In this document: positions 1 through 6,621 of the stretch, one piece after another
Position numbering within the stretch: the first letter of the stretch is position 1
How the letters are laid out: every line of letters starts with the position of its first letter
DNA from: Rhodothermaceae bacterium
GTDB lineage: Bacteria > Bacteroidota > Rhodothermia > Rhodothermales > Rubricoccaceae
DNA length: 11,889 bases
Assembly (NCBI GenBank): GCA_013003465.1
Contig: JABDIZ010000364.1
Coordinates: forward strand, 1 to 11,889
Reading direction: 5' to 3'
Notes under the pieces: generated by a model
The model's database searches: none
The model's input: only the letters and a program-made list of their open reading frames with translations
What the model was told of the DNA's origin: nothing
Translations under genes and position numbers: made by a program

Positions 1-2
1 AC

Positions 3-98
3 GTGTACGTCCCGGTGACGGATGGGGCGATCACGCTCGCCGGGTCCGAGCGTCCTGACCTCTACCCCGTTGGCATTCTGCTCGATGTTCGCCGCTAG
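3..98 (+). CDS. C-terminal end of an unidentified protein (5' truncated by window edge)
   Basis: An open frame enters from the left edge and ends at the TAG at 96-98, giving 31 residues: VYVPVTDGAITLAG, SERPDLYPVGILLD, then VRR. Third codon positions are mainly G/C, as in the neighbouring genes, and the reading is smooth protein-like sequence with alternating hydrophobic strands, so I take it as the real end of an upstream gene. The fragment is too short to name; the alternating pattern would fit a beta-rich C-terminus. It slightly overlaps, or lies just before, the start of the downstream phosphatase gene, which suggests the two are cotranscribed. Confidence 0.55.
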   Translation: MYVPVTDGAITLAGSERPDLYPVGILLDVRR

Positions 99-876
99 CT
101 GCCCACGCTCCACTTTGATCACGCTCTTCTTCACCGACATCGACGGTTGCCTCTCTGAGCCGTACCAGCCCTTCGACCTCGAAGGTTTCGCCCAACTTCG
201 GGCCTGGGCGGCCCGCGCGGAAGCAGAACCGACGTGGCCACGAATCGGGGTCTGCTCTGGGCGGTCGTACGCCTACGCCGAGGCCATCGCGCAAGCGCTG
301 GACCTGAAGGCGCCGGTGCTCTTCGAGAGCGGCGGGGGATGGTTTGATCTCCCGTCGGCGCGCATCCGCTGGAATCCGGCCCTCACGCCTGCCGTGGAGC
401 ACGAACTCAACGCCGTGCGGGCCTTCTGCCTCGCCTCGATTTTTCCGCAGGACGAGCGCTTCTCGTTGGATTACGGAAAGCGTGCGCAGGCTGGGATCGT
501 CCATCCGATCCCGTATGTGGTGGAGCAGGTTCTTCCGGTGGTGCGCGAATTCGTAACGGCACAATTCCCGGATCTCCATGTGTATCACACGCCGGTGTCG
601 ATTGATGTGGTGCCTTCGGCGCTCACCAAACGGCGTGCGCTGGAGTGGGTCGCCGAGGCTTCGGGCCTCACGCTCCGCAACCTCGCCTTCATCGGCGATA
701 CGACCGGGGATGTGGAAGCGATAGAAGGCGTCGGGCTCGGTTTTGCGCCGAAAAACGCAGAGGATGTGGCACGCGAGGCCGCCGATCTCGTAACGGACGG
801 AGCGACCCTGAGGGGTGTCCTGGAAGCCTACCGTCGGTGCGTGCAGCACAACGAGCAGCAGGCCGCGACGTCCTAA
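85..876 (+). CDS. HAD-superfamily (type IIB) phosphatase
   Basis: Probable small-molecule phosphatase of the haloacid dehalogenase superfamily, cytosolic. Counted from the ATG at 85 (263 aa), all four HAD motifs are present: motif I FFTDIDGC (Asp18 nucleophile, Asp20 acid/base), motif II VCSGRS (Ser58), motif III Lys182 in LTKRRAL, and motif IV IGDTTGDVE (Asp205, Asp209) for Mg2+. The cap lies between motifs II and III, the C2/IIB arrangement seen in Cof-type, archaeal phosphoglycolate and mannosyl-3-phosphoglycerate phosphatases. The substrate cannot be read from sequence. The start is uncertain. The ATG at 85 overlaps the previous gene by 14 bases. A TTG at 115 would put the nucleophile at residue 8, closer to family habit, and leave a 16-base gap. 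An ATG at 22 would overlap by 77 bases. None has a Shine-Dalgarno site. Confidence 0.85.
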   Translation: MFAASCPRSTLITLFFTDIDGCLSEPYQPFDLEGFAQLRAWAARAEAEPTWPRIGVCSGRSYAYAEAIAQALDLKAPVLFESGGGWFDLPSARIRWNPALTPAVEHELNAVRAFCLASIFPQDERFSLDYGKRAQAGIVHPIPYVVEQVLPVVREFVTAQFPDLHVYHTPVSIDVVPSALTKRRALEWVAEASGLTLRNLAFIGDTTGDVEAIEGVGLGFAPKNAEDVAREAADLVTDGATLRGVLEAYRRCVQHNEQQAATS

Positions 877-891
877 CAAATGCCGCCGCCG

Positions 892-906
892 GAACCGCGC
901 CGGTTC
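892..906 (+). terminator. short GC hairpin after the HAD gene
   Basis: A perfect 6-base inverted repeat (GAACCG, loop CGC, CGGTTC) begins 16 bases after the phosphatase stop. There is no T-tract, so if it ends or stabilises the transcript it is not a classical intrinsic terminator. It separates the phosphatase from the candidate promoter of the next gene. Confidence 0.25.
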
Positions 907-932
907 ATGGAGGGCTTCGTACGGCACGTCGG

Positions 933-964
933 TTGCGGATCCCTCACACAGCCCCCTATTTTCG
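933..964 (+). promoter_or_regulatory. candidate Bacteroidota-type promoter for the L,D-transpeptidase gene
   Basis: TTG at 933-935 and TATTTTCG at 957-964, with 21 bases between them, resemble the Bacteroidota primary-sigma elements (-33 TTG/TTTG and -7 TAnnTTTG); the -7 has one mismatch (C for T). Initiation would fall near 970, leaving a leader of about 15 bases before the ATG at 985. The match is by eye only. Confidence 0.4.
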
Positions 965-984
965 CCCTGCTCTACTGGATTGAG

Positions 985-1782
985 ATGAAGCCCCGCCTCT
1001 TCATTGCTCTGCTCATGGTCGCATGCCTGGTCGCTCCGGCGCGCGCGCAAGGCCGCGCCGCCTCGGTTCAGCCCGGCGGCGGCGAACGGTCGGCGTTCGA
1101 GCGTCCGGCCGATCCGGCCGAAGCGCCGGTCTTCTACGTCGTCGAAGCGGGGGCGCGTGTGTACGCGGAGCCCGATGCATCGAGTCGGTCTTCGGCGCGG
1201 CTGGATCTGCGCGAGGGTGTCCGTGTGCTGGCTGAGGAAGGCGACTGGAGCCTGATCGAGCGCAACAACCGGCGCGGGTACGTGTGGTCGGCGCACCTCT
1301 CCAACATCTGGATCCGCGTGGACAAGAGCGACCGCGAACTCTACGTCTATCGCGGGGCAGAGCTGATCCGCACCTTCCCGGTCGATGTCTCGGCCAGCGA
1401 CGAGGACAAGGAACGACGTTCGCGGCGCGGTGTCCTCGATGAGTACCGTATTCCCGAGGGCGAGTTTTTCATCGCCCGCCACAATCCCAACTCGCGGTAT
1501 TACCGTGCCCTGCTCATCAGCTATCCCAATCGTGCCCATGCCCGGCGCGGCCTCCGCCAGGGACTCATCTCCGAAGCCCAGTACGAGGCCATTGCGCGCG
1601 CCGAGCGCAACTTCGAGGTGCCGCCGATGGGGACGGCCCTCGGCGGCCTCATCGAGATTCACGGACAGGGCTCCGGGCGGCAGCGGGCGTGGACGCGCGG
1701 GTGCATCGCCCTCCGCAACGTCCATATGGACGAGTTGTGGGACCTCGTGCATGTGGGGGCGCCGATCATCATCGAGCCGTAG
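985..1782 (+). CDS. Secreted SH3-domain L,D-transpeptidase (YkuD fold)
   Basis: A 265-aa exported peptidoglycan-modifying enzyme. Residues 1-21 are a signal peptide (MKPRLF, hydrophobic run, cleavage after ARA before Gln22). Residues ~52-109 form a bacterial SH3-like domain (VVEAGARVYAEP ... GYVWSAHLSNIW), normally a cell-wall targeting module. Residues ~110-264 are the YkuD catalytic domain, opening with the typical IRVDKSDRELYVYRG. The catalytic pair is His226 in IEIHGQG and Cys240 in WTRGCIALRN. The WT-x-GCIA plus MDELWDLVHVGAPI ending is close in style to YafK/DpaA-like members, so it may cut or exchange crosslinks rather than only make 3-3 crosslinks. I chose the ATG at 985 because it starts the signal peptide directly; upstream in-frame codons from 880 read as non-coding. 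A candidate promoter sits just upstream. Confidence 0.9.
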   Translation: MKPRLFIALLMVACLVAPARAQGRAASVQPGGGERSAFERPADPAEAPVFYVVEAGARVYAEPDASSRSSARLDLREGVRVLAEEGDWSLIERNNRRGYVWSAHLSNIWIRVDKSDRELYVYRGAELIRTFPVDVSASDEDKERRSRRGVLDEYRIPEGEFFIARHNPNSRYYRALLISYPNRAHARRGLRQGLISEAQYEAIARAERNFEVPPMGTALGGLIEIHGQGSGRQRAWTRGCIALRNVHMDELWDLVHVGAPIIIEP

Positions 1783-1835
1783 CGCGTGCTTGGCGCATAA
1801 CGCTTGAGGCTATGGGTTTTGCCACGCCGGGATTG

Positions 1836-1843
1836 TAGCTTGG
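1836..1843 (+). promoter_or_regulatory. weak candidate -7 element upstream of the NfeD genes
   Basis: The 135-base gap 1783-1917 is richer in A/T than its flanks. It contains TAGCTTGG (one mismatch to TAnnTTTG) 74 bases before the long NfeD start, and a GCTTG/CAAGC inverted repeat at 1838-1842/1852-1856. The nearest TTTTG (1817-1821) is only 14 bases upstream, too close for a good -33 box, so the promoter is uncertain. Confidence 0.22.
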
Positions 1844-1917
1844 CAAAGCTTCAAGCATCTCCTGAATCTTCGGCACGCGGCTGGTCGTACCTAGAGACCG
1901 TACCTCTTCAGCCGGTT

Positions 1918-3279
1918 ATGGTCACTTTCCTTCGTCTGGTCCTCCTTGCTGTGCTCGTGCCATTCGCGGCGACGGCACAGGACGCTCCGCTTCGCATCGC
2001 TGTAGGCGATCTCGGCGAGGGCCCCGTCTACCGTGTCCCCATCGACGGGATGATCGACAATGCGCTGGCGCGCTACGTGGACCGCGCCGTGGCCGATGCC
2101 ATCGAGGCCGACGCCGCGCTCATTCTCTTCGAGGTGGACACGTTCGGCGGCCTGGTGGATGCTGCCGACGCCATCCGCACGGCCATCCTCGATGTGCCCA
2201 TGCCTACGATCGCGTTCATCAACAAGAACGCGGCGAGTGCAGGCGCGCTGATCTCCTACGCCGCCGATACCATCGTGATGGCGCCGGGCGGCTCGATGGG
2301 CGCCGCAACGGCCGTGGACATGACGGGCGAGTATGCTTCCGAGAAGGTGCAGAGCTACATGCGCAGCCTCATGCGCGCCACCGCCGAGGCCAACGGCCGC
2401 GACCCGCGCATCGCCGAGGCCATGGTGGACGAGACGCTGGCGGTGCCCGGTGTGGTGGAGGCCGGACAGTTGCTCTCGCTCTCCGCCAACGAAGCGCTGG
2501 ATCTCGGCGTGGCCGAGGCGCTGGCGTCCTCCAGCGATGAACTGCTCGCGGACCTGGGCGTGGCAGAGCGGACGCAGGTGGCACACGCGGCCTCCAGCGT
2601 CGAGCGCGTGCTGCGCTTCCTCGGCTCGCCGGTGCTCGCCTCCATCCTCATGCTGATGATGATGGGTGGGCTCTACTTCGAGTTGCAGACGCCGGGTGTG
2701 GGTTTCCCCGGCCTGATGGCCGTGGTCGGGGCCGCGCTGTTCTTCGCGCCACACTACATGCTCGGGCTCGTGCAGAGCTGGGAGATCTTGCTGTTCGCCA
2801 TCGGCATCATCCTGCTGATGGTCGAGGTGTTTGTGACGCCGGGCTTTGGCGTGGCGGGCATCACGGGGGTGCTACTCGTCGTGGGTTCGCTGCTGGCGGC
2901 ACTGATTCCCAATGTGGGCCTCGATTTCCCGACCGGTGCCCAACTCGCCCGTGCGTCCATCACGCTCGCCACCACGTTTGTGCTGCTCATCGTGCTGGCG
3001 GCTTCGCTCAGCCGTTACCTGCCGCGATCCGAGCGCTTCAGTCGCCTCATCCTGGTGCCGGAACTCGCGAGTGCGGAGGGTTACACCTCGGCTGATACCG
3101 ATACGACCCTGATGGGCCAGACCGGTACGACGGTGACGGCCCTGCGCCCCTCGGGCACCGCTGCGATCAGCGACCGGCGCGTGGACGTGATTGCGCAGGG
3201 CACGTTTATCCCGGCCGGGACGCCCATCGAGGTGGTCGGGGTGAGCGGGAGCCGGGTGGAAGTCCGACCGGTTGCGTGA
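1918..3279 (+). CDS. nfeD: Long NfeD-family membrane serine protease (ClpP-like domain + NfeD)
   Basis: A 453-aa membrane protein of the long NfeD type. Residues 1-20 are a signal peptide (cleavage at ATA before Gln21). Residues ~34-200 are a ClpP/SppA-like serine protease domain with FEVDTFGG, nucleophile Ser107 in NKNAASAGAL, and probable general base Lys143 in ASEKVQSYM; this matches the Ser-Lys dyad known for archaeal 1510-N proteases of the family. Five hydrophobic segments follow (~237-256, 265-282, 289-306, 312-331, 348-364), then the NfeD OB-fold (~395-452, MGQTGTTVTALRPSG ... FIPAGTPIEVVGV). Members of this family usually work with stomatin/SPFH proteins in membrane microdomains; no SPFH gene is visible here. 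The ATG at 1918 is chosen because it begins the signal peptide. It is followed after 83 bases by a second, short NfeD, probably in the same transcript. Confidence 0.92.
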   Translation: MVTFLRLVLLAVLVPFAATAQDAPLRIAVGDLGEGPVYRVPIDGMIDNALARYVDRAVADAIEADAALILFEVDTFGGLVDAADAIRTAILDVPMPTIAFINKNAASAGALISYAADTIVMAPGGSMGAATAVDMTGEYASEKVQSYMRSLMRATAEANGRDPRIAEAMVDETLAVPGVVEAGQLLSLSANEALDLGVAEALASSSDELLADLGVAERTQVAHAASSVERVLRFLGSPVLASILMLMMMGGLYFELQTPGVGFPGLMAVVGAALFFAPHYMLGLVQSWEILLFAIGIILLMVEVFVTPGFGVAGITGVLLVVGSLLAALIPNVGLDFPTGAQLARASITLATTFVLLIVLAASLSRYLPRSERFSRLILVPELASAEGYTSADTDTTLMGQTGTTVTALRPSGTAAISDRRVDVIAQGTFIPAGTPIEVVGVSGSRVEVRPVA

Positions 3280-3362
3280 GAAGGAAAAGGAGGCCCAAAC
3301 CCCGTCTGCAACCTTCACCCGGAAACTCGTAACCTGTACCCCGCACAACGCCTCTCCCTCCG

Positions 3363-3872
3363 GTGACGATCCTGGTTCCCATCGCCCTCATTCTCGTCGG
3401 CCTCGCGCTTCTGGCAGCTGAGGTCTACATCGTGCCGGGGTTCAATGTGGTGGGTGTGTTAGGTCTCCTCGTGGCCGGGGGCGGGGTGGTGTACGCCTTC
3501 ATCATGGCGGGGACGCTCGGCGGCGTCATGGCCCTCATGGGCGCGATTGGGGGAGGCGGCCTGCTGTTTACTTACCTCTGGCGCTCGGGCGCCTGGGACC
3601 GCTTCATCCTGGCCGACGACTTGCGCCGTGACACGCTCGTAGAGGCGGCGGAGCACGAGACCCGTTCCCGTGTGCTCGGTCAGACGGGCGTGGCCCTGAC
3701 ACCATTGCGCCCGACGGGTGTCGCCGATCTCGGCGGGAGTCGGGTCGAGGTGGTCACGGAAGGGGCGTTCATTGCAGCGGGGAGCCGCGTGCGCGTGGTG
3801 GCGATGGACCGCCGCCGCTACTTCGTGCGCCTCGCTGAGGAGGTGGAGCCCGAGACGAAGCCCGAAGGGTAG
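3363..3872 (+). CDS. Short NfeD-family membrane protein
   Basis: 169 aa, GTG start. It lacks a protease domain: two or three membrane segments (~2-20 ending in AEVYIVPGFN, ~29-50, ~52-71) are followed by an NfeD OB-fold (~104-157) with LGQTGVALTPLRPTGVA and AFIAAGSRVRVVAMD. The OB-fold is clearly related to that of the preceding long NfeD (GQTG-x-x-x-T-x-LRP-x-G in both). This is the short, protease-less NfeD form. The two genes lie in tandem, so the short one probably acts as a partner or scaffold of the protease form, or arose by partial duplication. The GTG at 3363 directly precedes the first membrane helix, and no better upstream start is seen. The 83-base gap before it holds no gene. Confidence 0.85.
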   Translation: MTILVPIALILVGLALLAAEVYIVPGFNVVGVLGLLVAGGGVVYAFIMAGTLGGVMALMGAIGGGGLLFTYLWRSGAWDRFILADDLRRDTLVEAAEHETRSRVLGQTGVALTPLRPTGVADLGGSRVEVVTEGAFIAAGSRVRVVAMDRRRYFVRLAEEVEPETKPEG

Positions 3873-3921
3873 TGCGCGTGTGTGCGTAGTTTGTCGGATC
3901 CGTTCACGCTGCTCCGATCCG

Positions 3922-4581
3922 ATGCGCCTCGTCCGCTTTTTTGCCGCTGCCGTTTGCCTGGTAACGCTTGCTGCCTGTGGAGGCTCGGAGGTCGGGCCGC
4001 CCGCAGGCTGGACGGGCGACGGCACGGATCGCTGGTGGCGCTCGGATGCCGATACGACGGGCTCCTTCCGCAGTCTGGAGACGCTCGAAGACATGGGCGT
4101 GCAGATTCACGAGGACGTGGACCTCGCCTCGAGCGTACAGAACCGCATCATCGGGCTCTACCGCAGCAACCCAGAGGTCCTGGACTCGCTCTTTGCGGTC
4201 CACGGCCTGCCCATCGTCGAGGCCGGAGCACCCGATGCGGGCGACCGGACAGCGGAGCGCGAGGCGCTCGTCACGGCCGTCAACACGGAAATGGCGCGAT
4301 ACTACCGGCAGGCGCTCGTCAAGCCCGATCCCCCGCTGGAGCAGATGTACCCCGACAGCCTCCGCAACGCGGGCGTCGGCGGGCAGGTGGTGTTGCAGAT
4401 CCGCGTGGATGAAGGAGGTAATCCCTTCGCCATCGAGAAGATCGAAGGCGTCCATCCCACGCTCGATGCCCTTGCTATGCGGGCCGCTACCAAGCTGGAG
4501 TGGACCATGCCGTGGGTTGTTACGGGCAGCCAGGGTGGCCGCAACGTACCCTCGTGGACGCGGCTGACCATCACGTATTGA
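3922..4581 (+). CDS. Lipoprotein with TonB-like C-terminal domain
   Basis: 219 aa. Residues 1-18 are a lipoprotein signal peptide with lipobox LAAC (Cys19), so it is acylated and membrane-anchored through lipid instead of the usual TonB N-terminal helix. The middle (~20-135) is acidic, not proline-rich, and has no family I can name. Residues ~135-219 look like a TonB C-terminal fold: MYPDSLRNAGVGGQVVLQIR, VDEGGNP, HPTLDALAMRAA, LEW, then a closing WTRLTITY strand. Classical TonB spans the periplasm to energise outer-membrane receptors; without a helix and proline spacer this protein probably cannot, so a binding or sensing role is more likely (inference). The ATG at 3922 is chosen because it begins the lipoprotein signal; a TAGTTTG at 3887-3893 may be part of a promoter. 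It is convergent with the RuvC-like gene. Confidence 0.8.
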   Translation: MRLVRFFAAAVCLVTLAACGGSEVGPPAGWTGDGTDRWWRSDADTTGSFRSLETLEDMGVQIHEDVDLASSVQNRIIGLYRSNPEVLDSLFAVHGLPIVEAGAPDAGDRTAEREALVTAVNTEMARYYRQALVKPDPPLEQMYPDSLRNAGVGGQVVLQIRVDEGGNPFAIEKIEGVHPTLDALAMRAATKLEWTMPWVVTGSQGGRNVPSWTRLTITY

Positions 4582-4623
4582 GCGAGAGGCATTTGCTCTT
4601 TGGCACTTGGCATTTGCCCTCGC
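4582..4623. terminator. candidate bidirectional hairpin/repeat between convergent genes
   Basis: Between the stops of the TonB-domain lipoprotein (+) and the RuvC-like gene (-) lies an imperfect inverted repeat. GCGAG-A-GGC (4582-4590) pairs with GCCCTCGC (4616-4623), 8 pairs with one bulged A and a 25-base loop. The segment also holds the 9-base direct repeat GGCATTTGC (4588-4596 and 4609-4617) and two TTGGCA copies. Its position suits transcript ends from both sides, but there is no clear T-run after the stem. Confidence 0.3.
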
Positions 4624-4658
4624 ATGCGTGGCGGAACCGAAGCAGCTTGCAGCGCTCA

Positions 4659-5135
4659 CTAGCGGCGGAGTTCGTCCGGTAGGGCTGGGAGCCAGCCTGC
4701 TTGAAGTACGCCCCAGAGGCCGACCCCGATGGCTTCGGCGGCATCGTGGCGCAGGGCTCCTTTCGGTGCGGGCGCCCCACTCCACGCGATCACGGCCCGA
4801 GCGAGGGTGTCAGCATGCTGCTTGGCGTTCGCGCCGTTGCGCTGCTCGCGCGGGAGCAGGAGGGCCTCGCGCCACCGCTGGGCGTCTACGATGGTGACAG
4901 CGAGGCCACGCCGCTCGCCTGCGCGGCGCCACACCTCGGCGAAGTCGCCGCCGCCTTCGAGGACGAGGCGCTCGAGCGTGGGATGCTCGCGCAGGATCGC
5001 CGGGGCCGCCCGGGTCAGCCGCGCTCGCGAGCCGATGTTCTGCGAGCGGTAGCGGAGCAGGCGCCCATCGCGACCGTAAAAGGCGAAGCCGGTCCGCAGA
5101 CCGAGATCGACGGCAAGAAGGGCGGCCTCGGGCAT
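4659..5135 (-). CDS. Small RuvC-like (RNase H-fold) putative nuclease
   Basis: 158 aa, not a canonical RuvC but with the same architecture. The first strand LLAVDLGLRTGFAFYG carries Asp10 (RuvC: D-x-G-x-x-x-TG). A second acidic residue, Glu60, ends the strand ERLVLEGGG. A helix and strand WRRAGERRGLAVTIVDA follow, then a basic/polar stretch (QRNGANAKQHADTLA), and finally RHDAAEAIGVGLWG with Asp131 and Glu134, matching the D-x-x-D-A of RuvC. So a D-E-D-E metal site can be read, and its length is close to RuvC (about 170 aa). Holliday-junction or other structured-DNA/RNA cleavage is possible, but the substrate is unknown. The start lies 4 bases after the nupC stop, so it is almost certainly cotranscribed with the transporter. 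A weak GAGG lies just before the ATG. A housekeeping ruvC would be expected elsewhere in the genome. Confidence 0.72.
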   Translation of the reverse strand: MPEAALLAVDLGLRTGFAFYGRDGRLLRYRSQNIGSRARLTRAAPAILREHPTLERLVLEGGGDFAEVWRRAGERRGLAVTIVDAQRWREALLLPREQRNGANAKQHADTLARAVIAWSGAPAPKGALRHDAAEAIGVGLWGVLQAGWLPALPDELRR

Positions 5136-5139
5136 TGCC

Positions 5140-6531
5140 TCAGCCCAGCAGCACGCCTGCGATGGTGGCCGTCATCAGGTTGGCGAGCGTGCCCGCGAGG
5201 ACGGCCCGCAATCCCAACTCGGCGATCTCGCCCATGCGGTTCGGGGCGAGCGGCCCGATGCCGCCGATCTGGATGCCGATGGAGGAGAGGTTGGCGAAGC
5301 CGCACAGCGCGAACGTCGCCATGATGATGGTTTTGGGCTGGAGTGCGTCGGCAGCGAGCGCGTCGGCGAGTTGCGTGTAGGCGACGAACTCGTTGGCAAT
5401 CACCTTGGTACCGAGCAGCGATCCGAAGGCGCTGATATCGACCGTAGGCACGCCTACGAGCCACGCGACGGGCGCGAGGATGAATCCGAGGATGGCCTCC
5501 AGCGAGGTCGTGAAGCCGAACAGCCCGGACCCCCAGCCGAGGATGCCGTTGAGGATGGCAATGAGGGCGAGGAACGCGATCAGCATCGCGCCGATGTTGA
5601 GCGCAAGCTTGAGGCCGTCGGCGGCGCCTGTCGCGGCGGCGTCGATCACGTTCTTAGGCCCTTCGTCCTCCAGCGCGTGCTCGACCGCTTCCAGGGCCTC
5701 GTCGCTGGCGGTGGAGGGAAGGGTGGCCTCGCCCGCATCCGTCGAGGGAATGGCAGCGTCTTTCGATACGGGGCTCGTCTCGGGAATAAGGATTTTGGCG
5801 AGGACGAGCGCTGCGGGCGCGGCCATCACGCTCGCACCCAGCAGTTGCTCGGCGAAGAGTTGCTGCCCCACTTCGACAGCCACACCCGCCACGGCGGCGT
5901 ATCGCTCGCCCAAGAACGCGACGTAGCTAGCCAGCACACCGCCCGCAATCGTCGCCATGCCGCCGGTCATGACGGCCATCAACTCGCTCCGTGTGAGGGT
6001 GGCGATGTAGGGCTTGATGACGAGCGGGGCCTCGGTCTGCCCGACGAAGATGTTGGCGCTCACGCTCAGCGACTCCGGCCCGCTCGTACCCAGTGCGCGC
6101 CGCACGACGTAGGCCATGCCGCGCACGATCCACTGCATGATCCCGAGGTAGTACAGGATCGCCATCAGCGAGGCGAACACGATCACGGTTGGGAGCACCT
6201 GCGAGAAGAAGAAGAAGCCCAGCGAGCCCTCCGTGGCCGGACCCAGCCCGAGGCTGCCGAAGATGAACGACGAGCCCACTTCGACGGCGGCGAGAAACTC
6301 CACGAACAGCCCGGCCACCGCCGCGAACCCCAGCTTCGGCCAGCCGAGCGGCGCAAACGTCGCGGCCATGTCCTCGCCCTTGAGGATGAAGACCGCGAAG
6401 ATGAGTTGCAGGAGCAACCCGAACCCGACGGTCCGCCAGTTGATGGCGCGGCGGTTCGAGGAGAGCACAACGGCTAGGCCGACGATGAAGACGAGCCCGA
6501 GCAGCCCGCGCAGAAGAGTGGTGGCGTCCAT
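5140..6531 (-). CDS. nupC: Concentrative nucleoside transporter (CNT/NupC family)
   Basis: A 463-aa inner-membrane symporter that takes up nucleosides with Na+ or H+. Family signatures are all present: the SANIFVGQTEAPLVIKPY segment with Gln165-Thr166-Glu167, TKVIANEFVAYTQL with Asn380-Glu381, and CGFANLSSIGIQIGGIGPLAP with Asn414 and Ser417; the corresponding residues bind nucleoside and cation in the Vibrio CNT structure. N-terminal helices start at residue ~5. A long, acidic, presumably non-membrane linker (~251-298, SPVSKDAAIP ... ALEDEGPKNV) separates the two halves and makes the protein longer than the Vibrio CNT (about 420 aa). The next gene, a RuvC-like protein, begins 4 bases after the stop. 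The start has no Shine-Dalgarno site; a -7-like element lies 47 bases upstream. Confidence 0.94.
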   Translation of the reverse strand: MDATTLLRGLLGLVFIVGLAVVLSSNRRAINWRTVGFGLLLQLIFAVFILKGEDMAATFAPLGWPKLGFAAVAGLFVEFLAAVEVGSSFIFGSLGLGPATEGSLGFFFFSQVLPTVIVFASLMAILYYLGIMQWIVRGMAYVVRRALGTSGPESLSVSANIFVGQTEAPLVIKPYIATLTRSELMAVMTGGMATIAGGVLASYVAFLGERYAAVAGVAVEVGQQLFAEQLLGASVMAAPAALVLAKILIPETSPVSKDAAIPSTDAGEATLPSTASDEALEAVEHALEDEGPKNVIDAAATGAADGLKLALNIGAMLIAFLALIAILNGILGWGSGLFGFTTSLEAILGFILAPVAWLVGVPTVDISAFGSLLGTKVIANEFVAYTQLADALAADALQPKTIIMATFALCGFANLSSIGIQIGGIGPLAPNRMGEIAELGLRAVLAGTLANLMTATIAGVLLG

Positions 6532-6578
6532 CGGTCAACGGTGGGTGGGAGAATGGCCCGCCGTGTGACCGGGCCGCG

Positions 6579-6586
6579 CGAAGATA
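6579..6586 (-). promoter_or_regulatory. candidate -7 element for nupC
   Basis: Read on the minus strand, TATCTTCG lies 47 bases before the nupC ATG and has one mismatch to the Bacteroidota -7 consensus TAnnTTTG. It nearly matches TATTTTCG upstream of the L,D-transpeptidase gene. No TTG is seen about 21 bases upstream, so support rests on the -7 alone. Confidence 0.35.
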
Positions 6587-6621
6587 CGCGGGACCTCCCA
6601 TGCGGCGCGTTCACCGACTCG

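Noticed and set aside
31..1752. A 573-codon open frame on the minus strand opposite the phosphatase and L,D-transpeptidase genes
   Set aside because: It is antisense to two genes with intact catalytic motifs; its translation is rich in Arg, His and Gly with no recognisable motif, typical of GC-rich shadow frames.
3307..3322. AACCTTCACC shared by the NfeD gap and the helicase upstream region (8482-8491)
   Set aside because: Ten bases of pyrimidine-rich sequence shared twice in 12 kb, in leaders of similar composition, is not enough to call a regulatory site.
5371..6477. A 368-codon plus-strand open frame opposite nupC
   Set aside because: Its very hydrophilic sequence (Glu, Arg, Gly, His) is the expected complement of membrane-helix codons; nupC itself is unambiguous.
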